Notes: a model not told the origin generated them from the sequence alone. 64,000 nucleotides of DNA from JANNWF01 sp052390415 (GCA_052390415.1 JBQTGY010000065.1:7166-71165); one strand, 5' to 3'. Shown: positions 17,436 through 27,406, counted from the first letter of the stretch. Made by a program: numbers and translations.

Positions 17436-19282
17436 AGTTTGCCCTGACCCAACGCCTGATTTTGCTGGGGCTGTTGGCAGCACTGACCGCCTGCATGCCC
17501 ACCCGCCGCGAGATTCGCACGGCCCAAAACGATGCGGCGACCTACCAATCGACCGCACTTACGTGCCAACGCGAAGATCGTTGCGCCATTGCTTCGCCAC
17601 TGCGCGAGCAGGCGCAGGCCATGCTCGGCCGCTCGTCCGCAGGCTCACCGCAGCATCAAGCGCTGTTGCTTGAATACGGACAAGACGCCTTGCTCGCGCG
17701 CATCCACATGATTCGCGCGGCACAGTCCAGCATCGAATTGCAGAGTTATATTTTTGCGCAAGACGACGCGGGCTACTTCGTGTTGACCGAGTTGTTGGCA
17801 GCGGCCCAGCGCGGCGTGCGCGTGCGCGTGCTGCTGGATCAGCTGTTCAGCCTGGACAATTTGCAATTGTTGCTGGCGTTGGCGCGTGCACACGCCAACT
17901 TCGAGTTGCGTGTGTACAACCCGACCTTCGGCGACGCGCGCACCCATCCGGCCGAGTTTGTAGCCGGCATTTTGTGCTGCTTCTCGCGCATCAATCAGCG
18001 CATGCACAACAAGCTGCTGCAGGTCGACGGCATGCTCGCCATCACCGGCGGGCGCAACATCCAGAATCGCTATTTCGATTGGGATCCGACCTACAACTAT
18101 CGTGATCGCGACATTCTCATCGCCGGCCCGGTAGTGGCGGCGATGGGCGATTCTTTCGAGGCCTTCTGGAAGCACCGCTTGAGTGTGCCGGTGGCCGCGC
18201 TGCGCGATGTAGAGGCGTTGGCCAAGTCGGGCAAACCACCGCAGTTGCCGACGCCGATCGTCACCCGCGGTGATCGCATGCTGGAGGTGTCGGCACAAGC
18301 CGATAGCCGAGCCGTCATCAGCAACCGCTTGCTGGCACCCATGCAGCGCGTGGGCAAGATCGAGTTTCATTCCGATGTGCCCAACAAGCTGTTCGAGCGC
18401 AATACCGCCAACGAGCTTGGCCTCGGCAACACCCTGAAAAATCTGCTGGCCAGCGCGGACCAGTCGGTGCTGCTGCAAACGCCCTATCTGGTGTTATCGA
18501 AGGCCGCGCAACGGCAGTTCCGCGCCATGCGCCGGCGGGCCGCGCCGCCCGAGGTCATCATCTCGACCAATTCGCTGGCCGCGACCGACGCCATTCCGGT
18601 GTACGCCCTGAGCCACAAATACAAGCGTCGCTACCTGCGTGAACTGGGCTTTCGCATCCACGAGTACAAGCCATTTCCGCTGTCGGCACCCATCGATGTC
18701 GATGCCACCGGAGCCTTGGGTGCCGAAGCGCTGGGCGCGTATGCCACCGAATCGCGGCGCGCGTTCGGATCATCTTCGCGCCGTGCCCGCCGCGGCCCGC
18801 TGCCCTTGCGCGCGGCCGGCGTGCGCATCGGCTTGCACGCCAAGTCGCTGGTCATCGACGAGCGGGTGGCGATGGTCGGCACACACAATTTTGATCCCCG
18901 TTCCGACCAGCTCAATACGGAAAGTCTGGTGCTGGTGCACGACGCACACTTCGCGCGAGCGCTTCGGCGCAGCATCCTGCATGACATCCGCCCACAAAAC
19001 GCGTGGACCATCGCCCGCCGCCCACGCGGCGCGGTGTTGCCGGCGGTCAATTACCAGATGGCCAAACTGTCCGAGCGCCTGCCCATTTTCGACGTGTGGC
19101 CATGGCGCTACGCCACCAGTTGGGAGATCAAGCCGGGCTGTTCGCCACTGGCTCCGAACGATCCGAAGTTCGCCGAGTGTTACACCCCGGTCGGTGATTT
19201 TCCCGAGGTGGATGTGACCAGCAAATCGGTTTACACCCGCATCATCACCGCCTTCGGCGCCGGTCTAGCGCCGATTTTGTAA
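17432..19282 (+). CDS. phospholipase D family lipoprotein, ClsC (YmdC)-like cardiolipin synthase
   Basis: A 616-residue protein with lipobox LTAC (lipidated Cys21) and two HKD catalytic motifs: His192/Lys194/Asp199 in HNKLLQVD and His469/Lys471/Asp476 in HAKSLVID. Both halves are therefore intact, as needed for phosphatidyl transfer. ClsC-type enzymes make cardiolipin at the membrane. As a lipoprotein it may instead face the periplasm and act on exogenous or outer-leaflet lipids. The start at 17432 overlaps the YceI gene by four bases and begins directly with the lipoprotein signal. Confidence 0.88.
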   Translation: MKFALTQRLILLGLLAALTACMPTRREIRTAQNDAATYQSTALTCQREDRCAIASPLREQAQAMLGRSSAGSPQHQALLLEYGQDALLARIHMIRAAQSSIELQSYIFAQDDAGYFVLTELLAAAQRGVRVRVLLDQLFSLDNLQLLLALARAHANFELRVYNPTFGDARTHPAEFVAGILCCFSRINQRMHNKLLQVDGMLAITGGRNIQNRYFDWDPTYNYRDRDILIAGPVVAAMGDSFEAFWKHRLSVPVAALRDVEALAKSGKPPQLPTPIVTRGDRMLEVSAQADSRAVISNRLLAPMQRVGKIEFHSDVPNKLFERNTANELGLGNTLKNLLASADQSVLLQTPYLVLSKAAQRQFRAMRRRAAPPEVIISTNSLAATDAIPVYALSHKYKRRYLRELGFRIHEYKPFPLSAPIDVDATGALGAEALGAYATESRRAFGSSSRRARRGPLPLRAAGVRIGLHAKSLVIDERVAMVGTHNFDPRSDQLNTESLVLVHDAHFARALRRSILHDIRPQNAWTIARRPRGAVLPAVNYQMAKLSERLPIFDVWPWRYATSWEIKPGCSPLAPNDPKFAECYTPVGDFPEVDVTSKSVYTRIITAFGAGLAPIL

Positions 19283-19363
19283 GCGGTTGGTCACGGCGCG
19301 GATTGACGCCCTTCGTGGCGCGGCCTAGTCTGGCAACCCTGTCCCTCGCTGCGGAATGCCGAC

Positions 19364-19978
19364 ATGAGTTTCACCATCAACATCGATCTCTCAGAACGCG
19401 ATCTCGAGCATTTTCGCGCGGCGCAAGCGAAGTCTGCGGCTTCCGCCGAAGGTTCGACTGAAGCCGAGATCATGGCGGCCGCCGTCAAGCTGCTGACCGA
19501 GTCGAAAGACGTGCATGTGCCGGATTTCATCGCCAAGCGTTTGCTGCAATTGGACGACATGATCGCGATGCTGAAGGACGAAGGCTGGGCGCTGTCGGGC
19601 GATGATCGCAAGCGGGTGATGTCGGCCCTGGTGTACTTCGCCAACCCCGACGACATCATTCCCGATACCGTGCCCGTGCTCGGTTTTCTCGACGACGCGA
19701 TCATGATCGAGCTGTGCGTGCGCGAGCTCAAGAACGAGATCGACGCCTACGACGACTTCTGCGAATTCCGCCAGAAGGAGGCCGAGAAGCGAGGCCTGGA
19801 TCCGGCCACCATCGGTCGCGCCGAGTTCCTCGAACCGCGCCGCGAAGAATTGATGACCCGCATGCACGAGCGCCGTGATCGTGAGATGGGAACTGGCTAT
19901 GGCGGCTCCAGCGGTTGGGCGCAGAGCAAGTCCTATCTGGGTTCAGGCTGGCGGCCGGGTTACTACAGCCGCCGCTGA
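19364..19978 (+). CDS. DUF1232 (YkvA-like) protein
   Basis: A 204-residue protein. The central segment (about 75-125) carries the DUF1232 signature VYFANPDDIIPDTVPVLG, followed by LDDAIMIELCV. The N-terminus is charged and helical; the C-terminus is glycine- and tyrosine-rich and ends in basic residues. DUF1232 proteins are small, often membrane-associated, and of unknown function. It lies just upstream of the thioesterase gene with a five-base gap, suggesting co-transcription. Confidence 0.75.
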   Translation: MSFTINIDLSERDLEHFRAAQAKSAASAEGSTEAEIMAAAVKLLTESKDVHVPDFIAKRLLQLDDMIAMLKDEGWALSGDDRKRVMSALVYFANPDDIIPDTVPVLGFLDDAIMIELCVRELKNEIDAYDDFCEFRQKEAEKRGLDPATIGRAEFLEPRREELMTRMHERRDREMGTGYGGSSGWAQSKSYLGSGWRPGYYSRR

Positions 19979-19983
19979 TCAAG

Positions 19984-20412
19984 GTGGCGGACTTTTTTCG
20001 CCGCCGCATCGGCGTCGCTGAACTCAATGCGATGAGTGCGGGCAGCGCCTTGACGGCGCTTGGCATCGAGTTCACCGAGCTTGGCGAGGATTATTTGCGT
20101 GCGCGCATGCCCGTGGATGCCCGCACCAAGCAGCCGTTCGGTTTGTTGCACGGCGGCGCCTCCGTGGTGCTGGCGGAAAGCCTTGGCAGCATGGCCGGCA
20201 ACCTGTGCCTGGATCCGGAACGTGCGCACGCCGTCGGGCTGGAAATCAACGCCAACCACCTGAGGGCGGTCACCAGCGGGTGGGTCACCGGCACCGCCCG
20301 ACCCATCCACATCGGCCGCAGCACCCAGGTCTGGGACATTCGCATCGAAGCGGACGATGGGCGGTTGTGCTGCATTTCGCGGCTGACGTTGGCGGTGACG
20401 GCGAAGGTCTGA
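19984..20412 (+). CDS. YdiI/MenI-type hotdog-fold acyl-CoA thioesterase
   Basis: A 142-residue hotdog thioesterase. The stretch PVDARTKQPFGLLHGGAS, followed by VVLAES, is nearly the same as in E. coli YdiI, with the HGG at 56-58 and the catalytic Glu65. GLEINANH and GRLCCISRLT also match that subfamily. E. coli YdiI hydrolyses 1,4-dihydroxy-2-naphthoyl-CoA and other aromatic acyl-CoAs; without nearby men genes the natural substrate here is uncertain. The start is a GTG at 19984, five bases after the DUF1232 gene. Confidence 0.88.
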   Translation: MADFFRRRIGVAELNAMSAGSALTALGIEFTELGEDYLRARMPVDARTKQPFGLLHGGASVVLAESLGSMAGNLCLDPERAHAVGLEINANHLRAVTSGWVTGTARPIHIGRSTQVWDIRIEADDGRLCCISRLTLAVTAKV

Positions 20413-20486
20413 AGCGTGAGGCGGCCGCCCACGCCATGGGCCGAAAATCACCGTGGCCGCGAGCTGACCGCATTGAGGCTTGACGG

Positions 20487-21548
20487 TCAGCGCGCTTGAT
20501 CGGGCGCAAACACGCAGTTCGCCGACGGCAACACATCGACCAGCGCGCCGCGGATCGGTGCGCTGCTCGCGTGCGTCGCATCCAGATCCAGTTCCACCCG
20601 AACGTCCTGTTGTGCCAATTGGATTTCCAGCGTGGTGCGGCCGGCGAGGTGGCGCAAGTTGCTGACTTTGCCGCGCAGGCCTTGGCCTTCGGCCACCAAT
20701 CGCAGCGCATGCGGACGGACCAGCAGGCGACCGCGACCACTGCCTTTGACCAGCGACTGCAACGGCACAGCAAAACTCTCGCCGTCGGCGACGAAACGGC
20801 CGCTGTCGAAATGGCCTGGCAAGGCGCTGCCACGGCCGATGAAATCGAACACGAAGGCGGACGCGGGGCGGTCATACACTTCGGCCGGTGTGCCGACTTG
20901 TTCAATGCGACCCTGGTTCAGCACCACCACGCGATCAGCCAGTTCCAGCGCTTCTTCCTGATCGTGGGTGACGAACACGGTGGTGTAACCGGTGTCGTCG
21001 TGGATTTGTCGCAGCCAGCGGCGCAGCTCGACACGTACCTTGGCATCGAGCGCGCCGAAGGGTTCGTCCAGCAACAACACGGTGGGATCGATCGCCATCG
21101 CGCGCGCCAACGCCACCCGTTGCCGCTGACCACCCGAAAGCTGGTCGGGAAAACGTTCCCCCAATTCAGCCAGCTGCACGCGTTGCAGCAGTGCGCGCAC
21201 GCGGCGATCGATTTCCGCATCAACGGGCCGCTCGCTGCGCCGGCGGCTGCGCAAGCCGAAGGCGATGTTCTCGAACACGGAGAGGTGGCGGAACAGGGCG
21301 TAATGCTGGAATACGAAACCGACCCGGCGTTCGCGCAAGGTCAGTTCGGTGGCGTCGGCTTCACCAAACAAGATCCTCCCTTCGTCGATCGGCAGCAGGC
21401 CGGCGATGGCGCGCAGCAGGCTGGTCTTGCCCGAACCTGACGGGCCGAGCAAAGCGATCAGTTCACCAGACGGAATCTTCAGGTCGATGCCGTGCAAGGC
21501 TGCAAATCCGCCGTAGCGTTTGTGCAAACGGTCGATGGTCAGGTCCAT
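20487..21548 (-). CDS. cysA: sulfate/thiosulfate ABC transporter ATP-binding protein CysA
   Basis: A 353-residue ATPase: Walker A GPSGSGKT (35-42), signature LSGGQ (137-141), Walker B VLLLDEP (157-163), and a C-terminal TOBE-like regulatory region from about 240. Length and context (sbp, cysT, cysW upstream on the same strand) identify it as the motor of sulfate uptake. The start at 21548 matches the family start MDLTIDRLHK. It is the last gene of the sulfur operon, separated from cysW by a flavoprotein gene. Confidence 0.93.
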   Translation of the reverse strand: MDLTIDRLHKRYGGFAALHGIDLKIPSGELIALLGPSGSGKTSLLRAIAGLLPIDEGRILFGEADATELTLRERRVGFVFQHYALFRHLSVFENIAFGLRSRRRSERPVDAEIDRRVRALLQRVQLAELGERFPDQLSGGQRQRVALARAMAIDPTVLLLDEPFGALDAKVRVELRRWLRQIHDDTGYTTVFVTHDQEEALELADRVVVLNQGRIEQVGTPAEVYDRPASAFVFDFIGRGSALPGHFDSGRFVADGESFAVPLQSLVKGSGRGRLLVRPHALRLVAEGQGLRGKVSNLRHLAGRTTLEIQLAQQDVRVELDLDATHASSAPIRGALVDVLPSANCVFAPDQAR

Positions 21549-21553
21549 GGCGG

Positions 21554-22936
21554 CTACTCGTTGATGGTGGAAAGGGAAACAACCGAAGTCGCCGCTTTTG
21601 CGGTGTTGGCGAGGCGTTCTGCCAGTTGCGTCGCCGCGATCCTGAGCTCCGGTGCAGCGGTGGCATCCCAGGCTTCGGCGCGGGCCAAGGCACCCAGTGC
21701 GAACAGTCCCGGCGCGGTTTTTCCGCTTGGCGAACGCACACTGCCGCCGCGTCGGGTAGCGATGCCAAGACCAAACGGGTCGCTGGCCAACCAGCCCGCT
21801 TGATGCAGGCTGGCCAACAAGGGATTGCCGCTGTGGGCGATCCGGCCGCTGAATCCGGTCGCCTGCAACACCGCCGAGCACACGACCTTCTGTTCGGTCG
21901 ATTCTCCACGTGGTCGCAGGATGGCTTGCAAGCCGCGCGGACCCGCAGAAACACGCAGCACGCGGGCGGCGCGCACTTCGAGTTGGCCGGCTTCAATCGC
22001 TTCTTGCAGACGCTGCCAATTGCGCTGTGGCAAGCGGTGGCGATGAATCGACCAGATCGGCGCGAGGTGGCGCAGAAAACGGCTGCGATCACGCATGCTG
22101 GCGGCGCGCCAAAGATCTGGAAGTTCATCGCGCAAACCGTCCATCAGCGAACGCCAATCCCCGCCTGCCGAAGCTGCCTGACGCAGCGCACGCAGTACCG
22201 ATAGCGTCGAATAACGCCGGCGAGGCAGCTGAAAGTCGCACGCGATGCTGTGTCCCAACACATGCGGCAACGGCAACAGGCCGTGCCGCGATACCGCCAA
22301 CAACGGACCTGCATGGCCGCGATCAAGCAGACCGAGCACGCTGTCGACCATGGTCAGACCGCTGCCCAGCACGACGAGGCGACTGCGCTTGGGCAGACGG
22401 TCAAGTGCGTCGGCGCGCAAAGGGTCGCGGATGTAGCGGCGATGCGCCAAAGCGGATGCATCGACCCCGATCGGTGCCACCGAAGGCAAGGGTCCGCAGG
22501 CCAGCACCAAACGTTTGCAGCCGATGCGGGCACCATCACCCAAGGTCAGTAACCAGCCGCGTTCGCGAGTGGCGGCGACGACCCGAGCCGGGATGCAGTG
22601 CAGGTGCTGACCGAGGTCGGCACGCAGCCGTTGCAGCTGTGCTTGCAGATAAGCGCCGTATACCGAACGAGGGGCGAAACCGGCACGCGCCGCGCCTTGC
22701 AAACCCAGCCAATCCGCAAATCCACCGGGATTGTCGGCGTGCAGGCCCATGCGGTCAGCGCGTGAATTGAGCAAGTAGTTGCCGGCCCCGGTGCTGTAGG
22801 GGTAACCGCTACCGAATTCGGCGGGTGTGCCGATCAGCGCGATGCGCCCACCGTATGCAGGTCGCTGCAGGGCGGCGACCAGCGCGACACCGCTGAATCC
22901 GGCCCCCACCACGGCGATGTCGAATGTCGCCGCCAC
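21554..22936 (-). CDS. FAD/NAD(P)-binding protein (NAD_binding_9 type) within the sulfate operon
   Basis: A 460-residue flavoprotein-like enzyme. The N-terminus IAVVGAGFSG is the FAD dinucleotide-binding motif (Gly11-Gly16), a second Rossmann motif (VVLGSGLTMVDSVL) lies near 190-205, and a late ATGFSGRIAHSGNPLL segment is typical of this group. Relatives are often annotated as putative pyridine nucleotide-disulfide or SidA-like oxidoreductases. It starts one base after the cysW stop and ends five bases before cysA, so it is certainly co-expressed with the sulfate transporter. A role in sulfur oxidation-reduction or organosulfur use is inference from position only. Confidence 0.8.
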   Translation of the reverse strand: MAATFDIAVVGAGFSGVALVAALQRPAYGGRIALIGTPAEFGSGYPYSTGAGNYLLNSRADRMGLHADNPGGFADWLGLQGAARAGFAPRSVYGAYLQAQLQRLRADLGQHLHCIPARVVAATRERGWLLTLGDGARIGCKRLVLACGPLPSVAPIGVDASALAHRRYIRDPLRADALDRLPKRSRLVVLGSGLTMVDSVLGLLDRGHAGPLLAVSRHGLLPLPHVLGHSIACDFQLPRRRYSTLSVLRALRQAASAGGDWRSLMDGLRDELPDLWRAASMRDRSRFLRHLAPIWSIHRHRLPQRNWQRLQEAIEAGQLEVRAARVLRVSAGPRGLQAILRPRGESTEQKVVCSAVLQATGFSGRIAHSGNPLLASLHQAGWLASDPFGLGIATRRGGSVRSPSGKTAPGLFALGALARAEAWDATAAPELRIAATQLAERLANTAKAATSVVSLSTINE

Positions 22937-22937
22937 C

Positions 22938-23801
22938 TCAATGCCGCCCGCCGCGCTGCGCCAAGCTGTCTCCGTGCCGATGCTCCAGCCACGCCTTCAA
23001 CAACAAGGTCAGCAGAGCCAACAGAGCCAGCAGCGACGACACCGCAAACGCGGCGGCGAAGCTGAATTCGTTGTGCAGGATTTCGATTTGCAGCGGCAGC
23101 GTATTGGTCAGCCCGCGAATGTGGCCGGAGACCACCGACACCGCGCCAAACTCGCCCATCGCGCGCGCATTGCACAGCAGCACGCCGTACAGCAGCGCCC
23201 AGCGGATATTGGGCAGGGTGACGCGCCAGAACACCGTCCAGCCGCCGGCGCCCAGCGATACGGCTGCTTCTTCCTCGTCGCGACCCTGTGATTGCATCAA
23301 CGGAATCAGCTCGCGCGCGACAAAGGGAAAGGTGATGAACACGGTCGCCAGGACGATGCCGGGGGTGGCAAAAATGATCTGGATGTCATGCTCGCGCAGC
23401 CACTCGCCAAACCAGCCGTGACTGCCGAACACCAACACGAAGACCAGTCCCGCCACCACCGGTGAAATCGCAAATGGAAGGTCGATCAGCGCCAGCAACA
23501 GGCGCTTGCCGGGAAACGTGAAACGGGTCAGCGCCCAGGCCACGGCGATGCCGAACAGGGCATTCAGTGGCACCACGATGGCGGCGACCAACAGCGTCAG
23601 CCGCACCGCCGCCAGCGTGTCGGGCTCGACCAACGCGCGGAAGTAAGCGGCCACACCTTGCGCCATCGACTCGACGATCACCAACAGCAGGGGCAGCAGG
23701 ATCAAGCCGCCCATCAACAGGAATACGCTGACGATCAGCAGTCGCCGCAACCAGGCCGGCTCGGCGAGTGCGGGGTCGCTGCGGCTCACGTCAATGCTCA
23801 C
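22938..23801 (-). CDS. cysW: sulfate/thiosulfate ABC transporter permease CysW
   Basis: About 287 residues with six predicted membrane helices and the inner-membrane permease EAA loop around DEEEAAVSLGAGGWTVFW. It pairs with CysT as the sulfate channel. I choose the GTG at 23801 (protein MSIDVSRSD), which overlaps the cysT stop by 11 bases; the frame is open to an alternative GTG at 23825, which would give a longer overlap. Confidence 0.9.
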   Translation of the reverse strand: MSIDVSRSDPALAEPAWLRRLLIVSVFLLMGGLILLPLLLVIVESMAQGVAAYFRALVEPDTLAAVRLTLLVAAIVVPLNALFGIAVAWALTRFTFPGKRLLLALIDLPFAISPVVAGLVFVLVFGSHGWFGEWLREHDIQIIFATPGIVLATVFITFPFVARELIPLMQSQGRDEEEAAVSLGAGGWTVFWRVTLPNIRWALLYGVLLCNARAMGEFGAVSVVSGHIRGLTNTLPLQIEILHNEFSFAAAFAVSSLLALLALLTLLLKAWLEHRHGDSLAQRGGRH

Positions 23802-24660
23802 GCGACACCCACTTGTGCAGGCCACCGATCAACAGCAGCGAGACAAAACTGATCACCAGCATCAAGGTGGCGATGCCGGTGGCGCCGGCGTAGTCGAACT
23901 CTTCCAGGCGGATCACGATCAACAGCGGCGCGATTTCGGAGACGTACGGAATGTTGCCGGCGATGAAAATCACCGAGCCGTATTCACCGACGCCACGCGC
24001 GAAGGCCAGGCCAAAGCCAGTGACGATGGCGGGCAACAAGGGCGGCAATACCACGCGGCGCAGGATGGTCAGCCGCGAGGCTCCAAGTGTGGCGGCGGCC
24101 TCTTCGAATTCTGCGGTGGCGGTTTCCAGCAAGGGTTGCAGCGTGCGCACTGCGAACGGCAGGCCGATGAACACCAGCGCCAATACGATGCCGATGGGTC
24201 GCTGCGCGACGGTGATGCCGAGCGGTTCCAGGTGTTGACCGATCCAGCCGTTACCGGAATACAGGGCCGTCAAGGCAATGCCGGCCACGGCAGTGGGAAG
24301 GGCGAACGGCAGGTCGACCATCGCGTCCAGCAATCGTCGACCCGGAAAGTGATAACGCACCAGTACCCACGCGATCAGCGTGCCGACCAGGGATGCGATC
24401 ACCGCCGCTGCCAGCGCGGTGCCGAAGCTCAAGGTCAAGGCGCGCTGCACGCGTTCGTCGAAGAGAATCTTCGTCCAACCGGCAAGGCCAAGGTCGGCGG
24501 CGCGGATCATCAGTGCCGCCAGCGGCAGCAGCACGATGACACCGAGCCAGCCCACGCTGACACCCAGCGTCAGCCCAAAGCCAGGCAACGGATCACGCCA
24601 GCGCGGTGCTGGCGTGTCTCGGTGTTTGGCTAGGGGCATGCTTTCGATGACGGCGGACAT
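23791..24660 (-). CDS. cysT: sulfate/thiosulfate ABC transporter permease CysT
   Basis: A 289-residue permease with six membrane helices and an EAA loop around EFEEAAATLGASRLTILRR. With CysW it forms the transmembrane pathway. Its ATG shares one base with the sbp stop codon (TGATG), indicating translational coupling. Confidence 0.92.
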   Translation of the reverse strand: MSAVIESMPLAKHRDTPAPRWRDPLPGFGLTLGVSVGWLGVIVLLPLAALMIRAADLGLAGWTKILFDERVQRALTLSFGTALAAAVIASLVGTLIAWVLVRYHFPGRRLLDAMVDLPFALPTAVAGIALTALYSGNGWIGQHLEPLGITVAQRPIGIVLALVFIGLPFAVRTLQPLLETATAEFEEAAATLGASRLTILRRVVLPPLLPAIVTGFGLAFARGVGEYGSVIFIAGNIPYVSEIAPLLIVIRLEEFDYAGATGIATLMLVISFVSLLLIGGLHKWVSREH

Positions 24661-25667
24661 CAGGGCGCGGGCTTGAACACCTGATCAAACACGCCGCCTT
24701 CCGCGAAGTGCAGTTTTTGCACGGCCGCCCAGCCGCCGAAGTGATCGATGCCGACGAGATTGAGGTTGGGAAACTTGGCCAAGCTGGCGGCATCGACCAG
24801 CTCGGGTTTGGATGGCCGGTAATGGTGCTTGGCAGCCAGGCGTTGGCCCTGCTCTGTGTAGAGAAATTCGAGATAGGCCTGCGCGACCACCCGCGATCCC
24901 TTGGAATCGACGTTCTTGTCGACCAAGGCCACCGGCGGCTCGGCCAGCACGCTGATCGACGGCGCGACGATCTCGAAGTCGGCACCGTTGGGTTGACCCA
25001 GCACCAGGTGTGCCTCGTTCTCCCACGACAGCAGCACGTCACCGATGCGGCGGCTGGCAAAGGTAGTGGTCGAGCCACGCGCGCCGGTGTCGAGGATCGG
25101 CACGTTGCGAAACAACTTGCCAATGTATTCGCGCACCTTGGCATCGTCGTTGGCGTACTCCTTCTGTGCCCACGCCCACGCGGCCAGATAATTCCAGCGC
25201 GCGCCGCCGGAGGTCTTCGGGTTGGGCGTGATCACGCTGATGCCCTCACGCGCCAGATCGCCCCAGTCAAGAACCTGTTTCGGATTGCCCTTGCGGACCA
25301 GAAACACGATGGTTGATGTGTACGGCGAGCTGTTGTTCGGCAGCCGTGTCTGCCAATCCGGCGGCAGCAAACGGGCGTTGGCAGCGATGGCGTCGATGTC
25401 GCCCGACAGCGCCAGCGTGACCACATCGGCGCGCAGGCCATCGATCACCGAACGCGCCTGTTTGCCGGAACCCCCGTGCGAGACCTGCACGGTGACGGTG
25501 TCGCCAGTCTTGGCCCTCCAGTCGGCGGCAAAGGCATCGTTGAACTCGCGATAGAACTCGCGGGTCGGGTCATAGGACACGTTGAGCAATGTGATGTCTT
25601 TGGCGGTGGCTGCGCTGGCCGCAAGGCCGAGTACAGTCGCAAGAAGAATATGGGCGATGGGTTTCAT
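24660..25667 (-). CDS. sbp: periplasmic sulfate-binding protein Sbp
   Basis: A 335-residue exported binding protein. Signal peptide about 1-22 (cleavage ATA/K), then the family hallmark LLNVSYDPTREFYREFN, followed by HGGSGKQARSV, NPKTSGGARWNYLAAW and GVFDQVFKPAP near the end. It delivers sulfate to CysT/CysW in the inner membrane. It follows the porin gene by 24 bases. Confidence 0.94.
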   Translation of the reverse strand: MKPIAHILLATVLGLAASAATAKDITLLNVSYDPTREFYREFNDAFAADWRAKTGDTVTVQVSHGGSGKQARSVIDGLRADVVTLALSGDIDAIAANARLLPPDWQTRLPNNSSPYTSTIVFLVRKGNPKQVLDWGDLAREGISVITPNPKTSGGARWNYLAAWAWAQKEYANDDAKVREYIGKLFRNVPILDTGARGSTTTFASRRIGDVLLSWENEAHLVLGQPNGADFEIVAPSISVLAEPPVALVDKNVDSKGSRVVAQAYLEFLYTEQGQRLAAKHHYRPSKPELVDAASLAKFPNLNLVGIDHFGGWAAVQKLHFAEGGVFDQVFKPAP

Positions 25668-25691
25668 GTCATGGAGTCCGAAGAATGAAGA

Positions 25692-27116
25692 TCAGAATGC
25701 AACTTGCACCCGCGAGAAGAAGGTCTTCTCGTCGGGGCGGTCACGGCCACCGGCTGCGCCACCATCAAAACTCGCGTTGGTGTGGTTGAAGGCCAGCTTG
25801 AGGTTGGGCGTCAGATACCAATTCAGCCCCAGACCCCAGGCGCTGGCCCCGGTAGCCGCCGTGTTGGCATCGGCATACAACGGAAATGCATCGTCATCGA
25901 CGTCCAGCTCACCGTAACGGCCCACTATTTCAAACGCACCCCAGCCTTCGCCGCCGATCACGTAGGACTGATTCGGTTTGGCGATACCGCGATAACTGGC
26001 GTCCTCGCCGGTCAACACCCAACTCGCGGTCAGCTGCCAGGCGTCGTGTTGAAGTTCGGTGCGCGTGGTTTCGTTGGTGCCGATCAGCAGCTCCTGCTCG
26101 GAGCGGATGTACTCGGCAAGCAGCCCGAAGCGAGTTCGGTAGTAATACGCCTGCGGTGACAGCCGGGTGTGTTCGCCGTCGGCAAATACCGTCGTCCGAT
26201 ACCCGAAGAACTGGTTCTGGCCGGGCGTGCGATAACGCGGCAGGAAGTTGTTGCCCGTACCTTCCTTGTCACCGACGCTGGCGGACACACCAAAGCCCAG
26301 CCCGGACAGCGCATTGGCCTCATTCTTCCAAGGCTCGAAAAAGATCCGTCCCGCCCATTCGAAATGGTTGTCGGCATCGGCGGTCGGGCTGTCGCGGCCG
26401 TCGGGGGCACCATTGAACAAGCCCAGCGCATAGTTGATCGTTCCCGCGGCAAGCTCGCCTTGCAGTTGCGCGCCGATGTCGCGATTGGGTGCAAGTTCGG
26501 TGGGGAATCCGCGTTCAATCATCGACAGCGCGCTGGCCGATTGCAGGCGTTCGAGACCGACCGGGCCTTTCAGCTTGCCTACGCGTAGTGTGTATCGCGG
26601 ATCAAAACGCACGTCGATGTAGGCATCGATGAGCGTGGCCCCATCACCCGCAAACTCAGGCGTGATGCGGTAGGCCAACAATGGTCCCAGCGTGCCTTCC
26701 AATGACGGCCGCACACGCCGGAACAGATGTGTGTCGTTGAACGATTGTTGATCGTCGGAAAAGAAGTTGCGCTGATCAAACTGCACGGTGCCGCGCAGCT
26801 TGAGATCGAAGTCTCCAGCCGGCGTCTTCACGGCCAGTCCCTTCTCGCCAATCGAGACAGCCGGCGTGGTGAGCGCCTTGGCGGCCGCTTCTTCACTGGC
26901 GATGTCGAGCTTGCGTTCAATGATGGCCAAACGCTGGTCGAGCTGTGCCAGCCCCTCGCCTGCTGTCGACGCGGTTGAGTCGATGCCGAGCCGCTGCTCG
27001 AGCAGACGCAGGCGTTCGGCCAGTGCCGCCACATCCGCCTGTTCGGCGGCGTTGGTTTGGGGTGAGAGTGTCAGTGCGGCAAGAACCGCCGAAGTCAGTA
27101 GCGAACGATGCAACAT
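25692..27116 (-). CDS. OprP/OprO-type outer-membrane porin in the sulfate operon
   Basis: A 474-residue outer-membrane protein: signal peptide (about 1-23), a coiled-coil region (about 25-75, LAERLRLLEQRLG), then a beta-barrel matching phosphate-selective porins O and P, ending in a terminal Phe (VQVAF) as needed for BAM insertion. GGAGG lies five bases before the ATG. Placement between yezD and sbp suggests that it is an anion channel for sulfate uptake across the outer membrane; this specificity is inferred from context, since the family name refers to phosphate. Confidence 0.87.
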   Translation of the reverse strand: MLHRSLLTSAVLAALTLSPQTNAAEQADVAALAERLRLLEQRLGIDSTASTAGEGLAQLDQRLAIIERKLDIASEEAAAKALTTPAVSIGEKGLAVKTPAGDFDLKLRGTVQFDQRNFFSDDQQSFNDTHLFRRVRPSLEGTLGPLLAYRITPEFAGDGATLIDAYIDVRFDPRYTLRVGKLKGPVGLERLQSASALSMIERGFPTELAPNRDIGAQLQGELAAGTINYALGLFNGAPDGRDSPTADADNHFEWAGRIFFEPWKNEANALSGLGFGVSASVGDKEGTGNNFLPRYRTPGQNQFFGYRTTVFADGEHTRLSPQAYYYRTRFGLLAEYIRSEQELLIGTNETTRTELQHDAWQLTASWVLTGEDASYRGIAKPNQSYVIGGEGWGAFEIVGRYGELDVDDDAFPLYADANTAATGASAWGLGLNWYLTPNLKLAFNHTNASFDGGAAGGRDRPDEKTFFSRVQVAF

Positions 27117-27187
27117 GGAGCCTCCGAAGATGGGTGATCAAAGGAACGCCTCCAGTGGTCTGGTCGGTCGGTGGGTGGGAAGCAGGA

Positions 27188-27382
27188 TCAGGTCGAAGCG
27201 GCAGGTTCAAAGCGCACCTTTTCGCTGCGCACCAGCTGCACGACGCGCGACTGATGCACGATCACTTCGACGGCGCCGAAGCGGGTCTCGCGAATGGCCG
27301 CGATCACGGCCCGCTCTTCCGGTGCCAGGCGGTCGATGCGATCCGCGTGTTGCGAGCTTCGAATGGGTTCGACGTTGGCCAT
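27188..27382 (-). CDS. yezD: YezD family (DUF2292) small protein
   Basis: A 64-residue protein with the DUF2292 pattern: AAIRETRFGAVEVIVHQ followed by VVQLVRSEKVRF. YezD proteins recur next to sulfate or organosulfur uptake genes and are thought to respond to sulfur limitation; the molecular role is unknown. AAGGA lies nine bases before the ATG. It is the second gene of the operon, right after the Rrf2 regulator. Confidence 0.85.
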   Translation of the reverse strand: MANVEPIRSSQHADRIDRLAPEERAVIAAIRETRFGAVEVIVHQSRVVQLVRSEKVRFEPAAST

Positions 27383-27406
27383 GGATGCAATTCCTTCAAG
27401 CAGGAG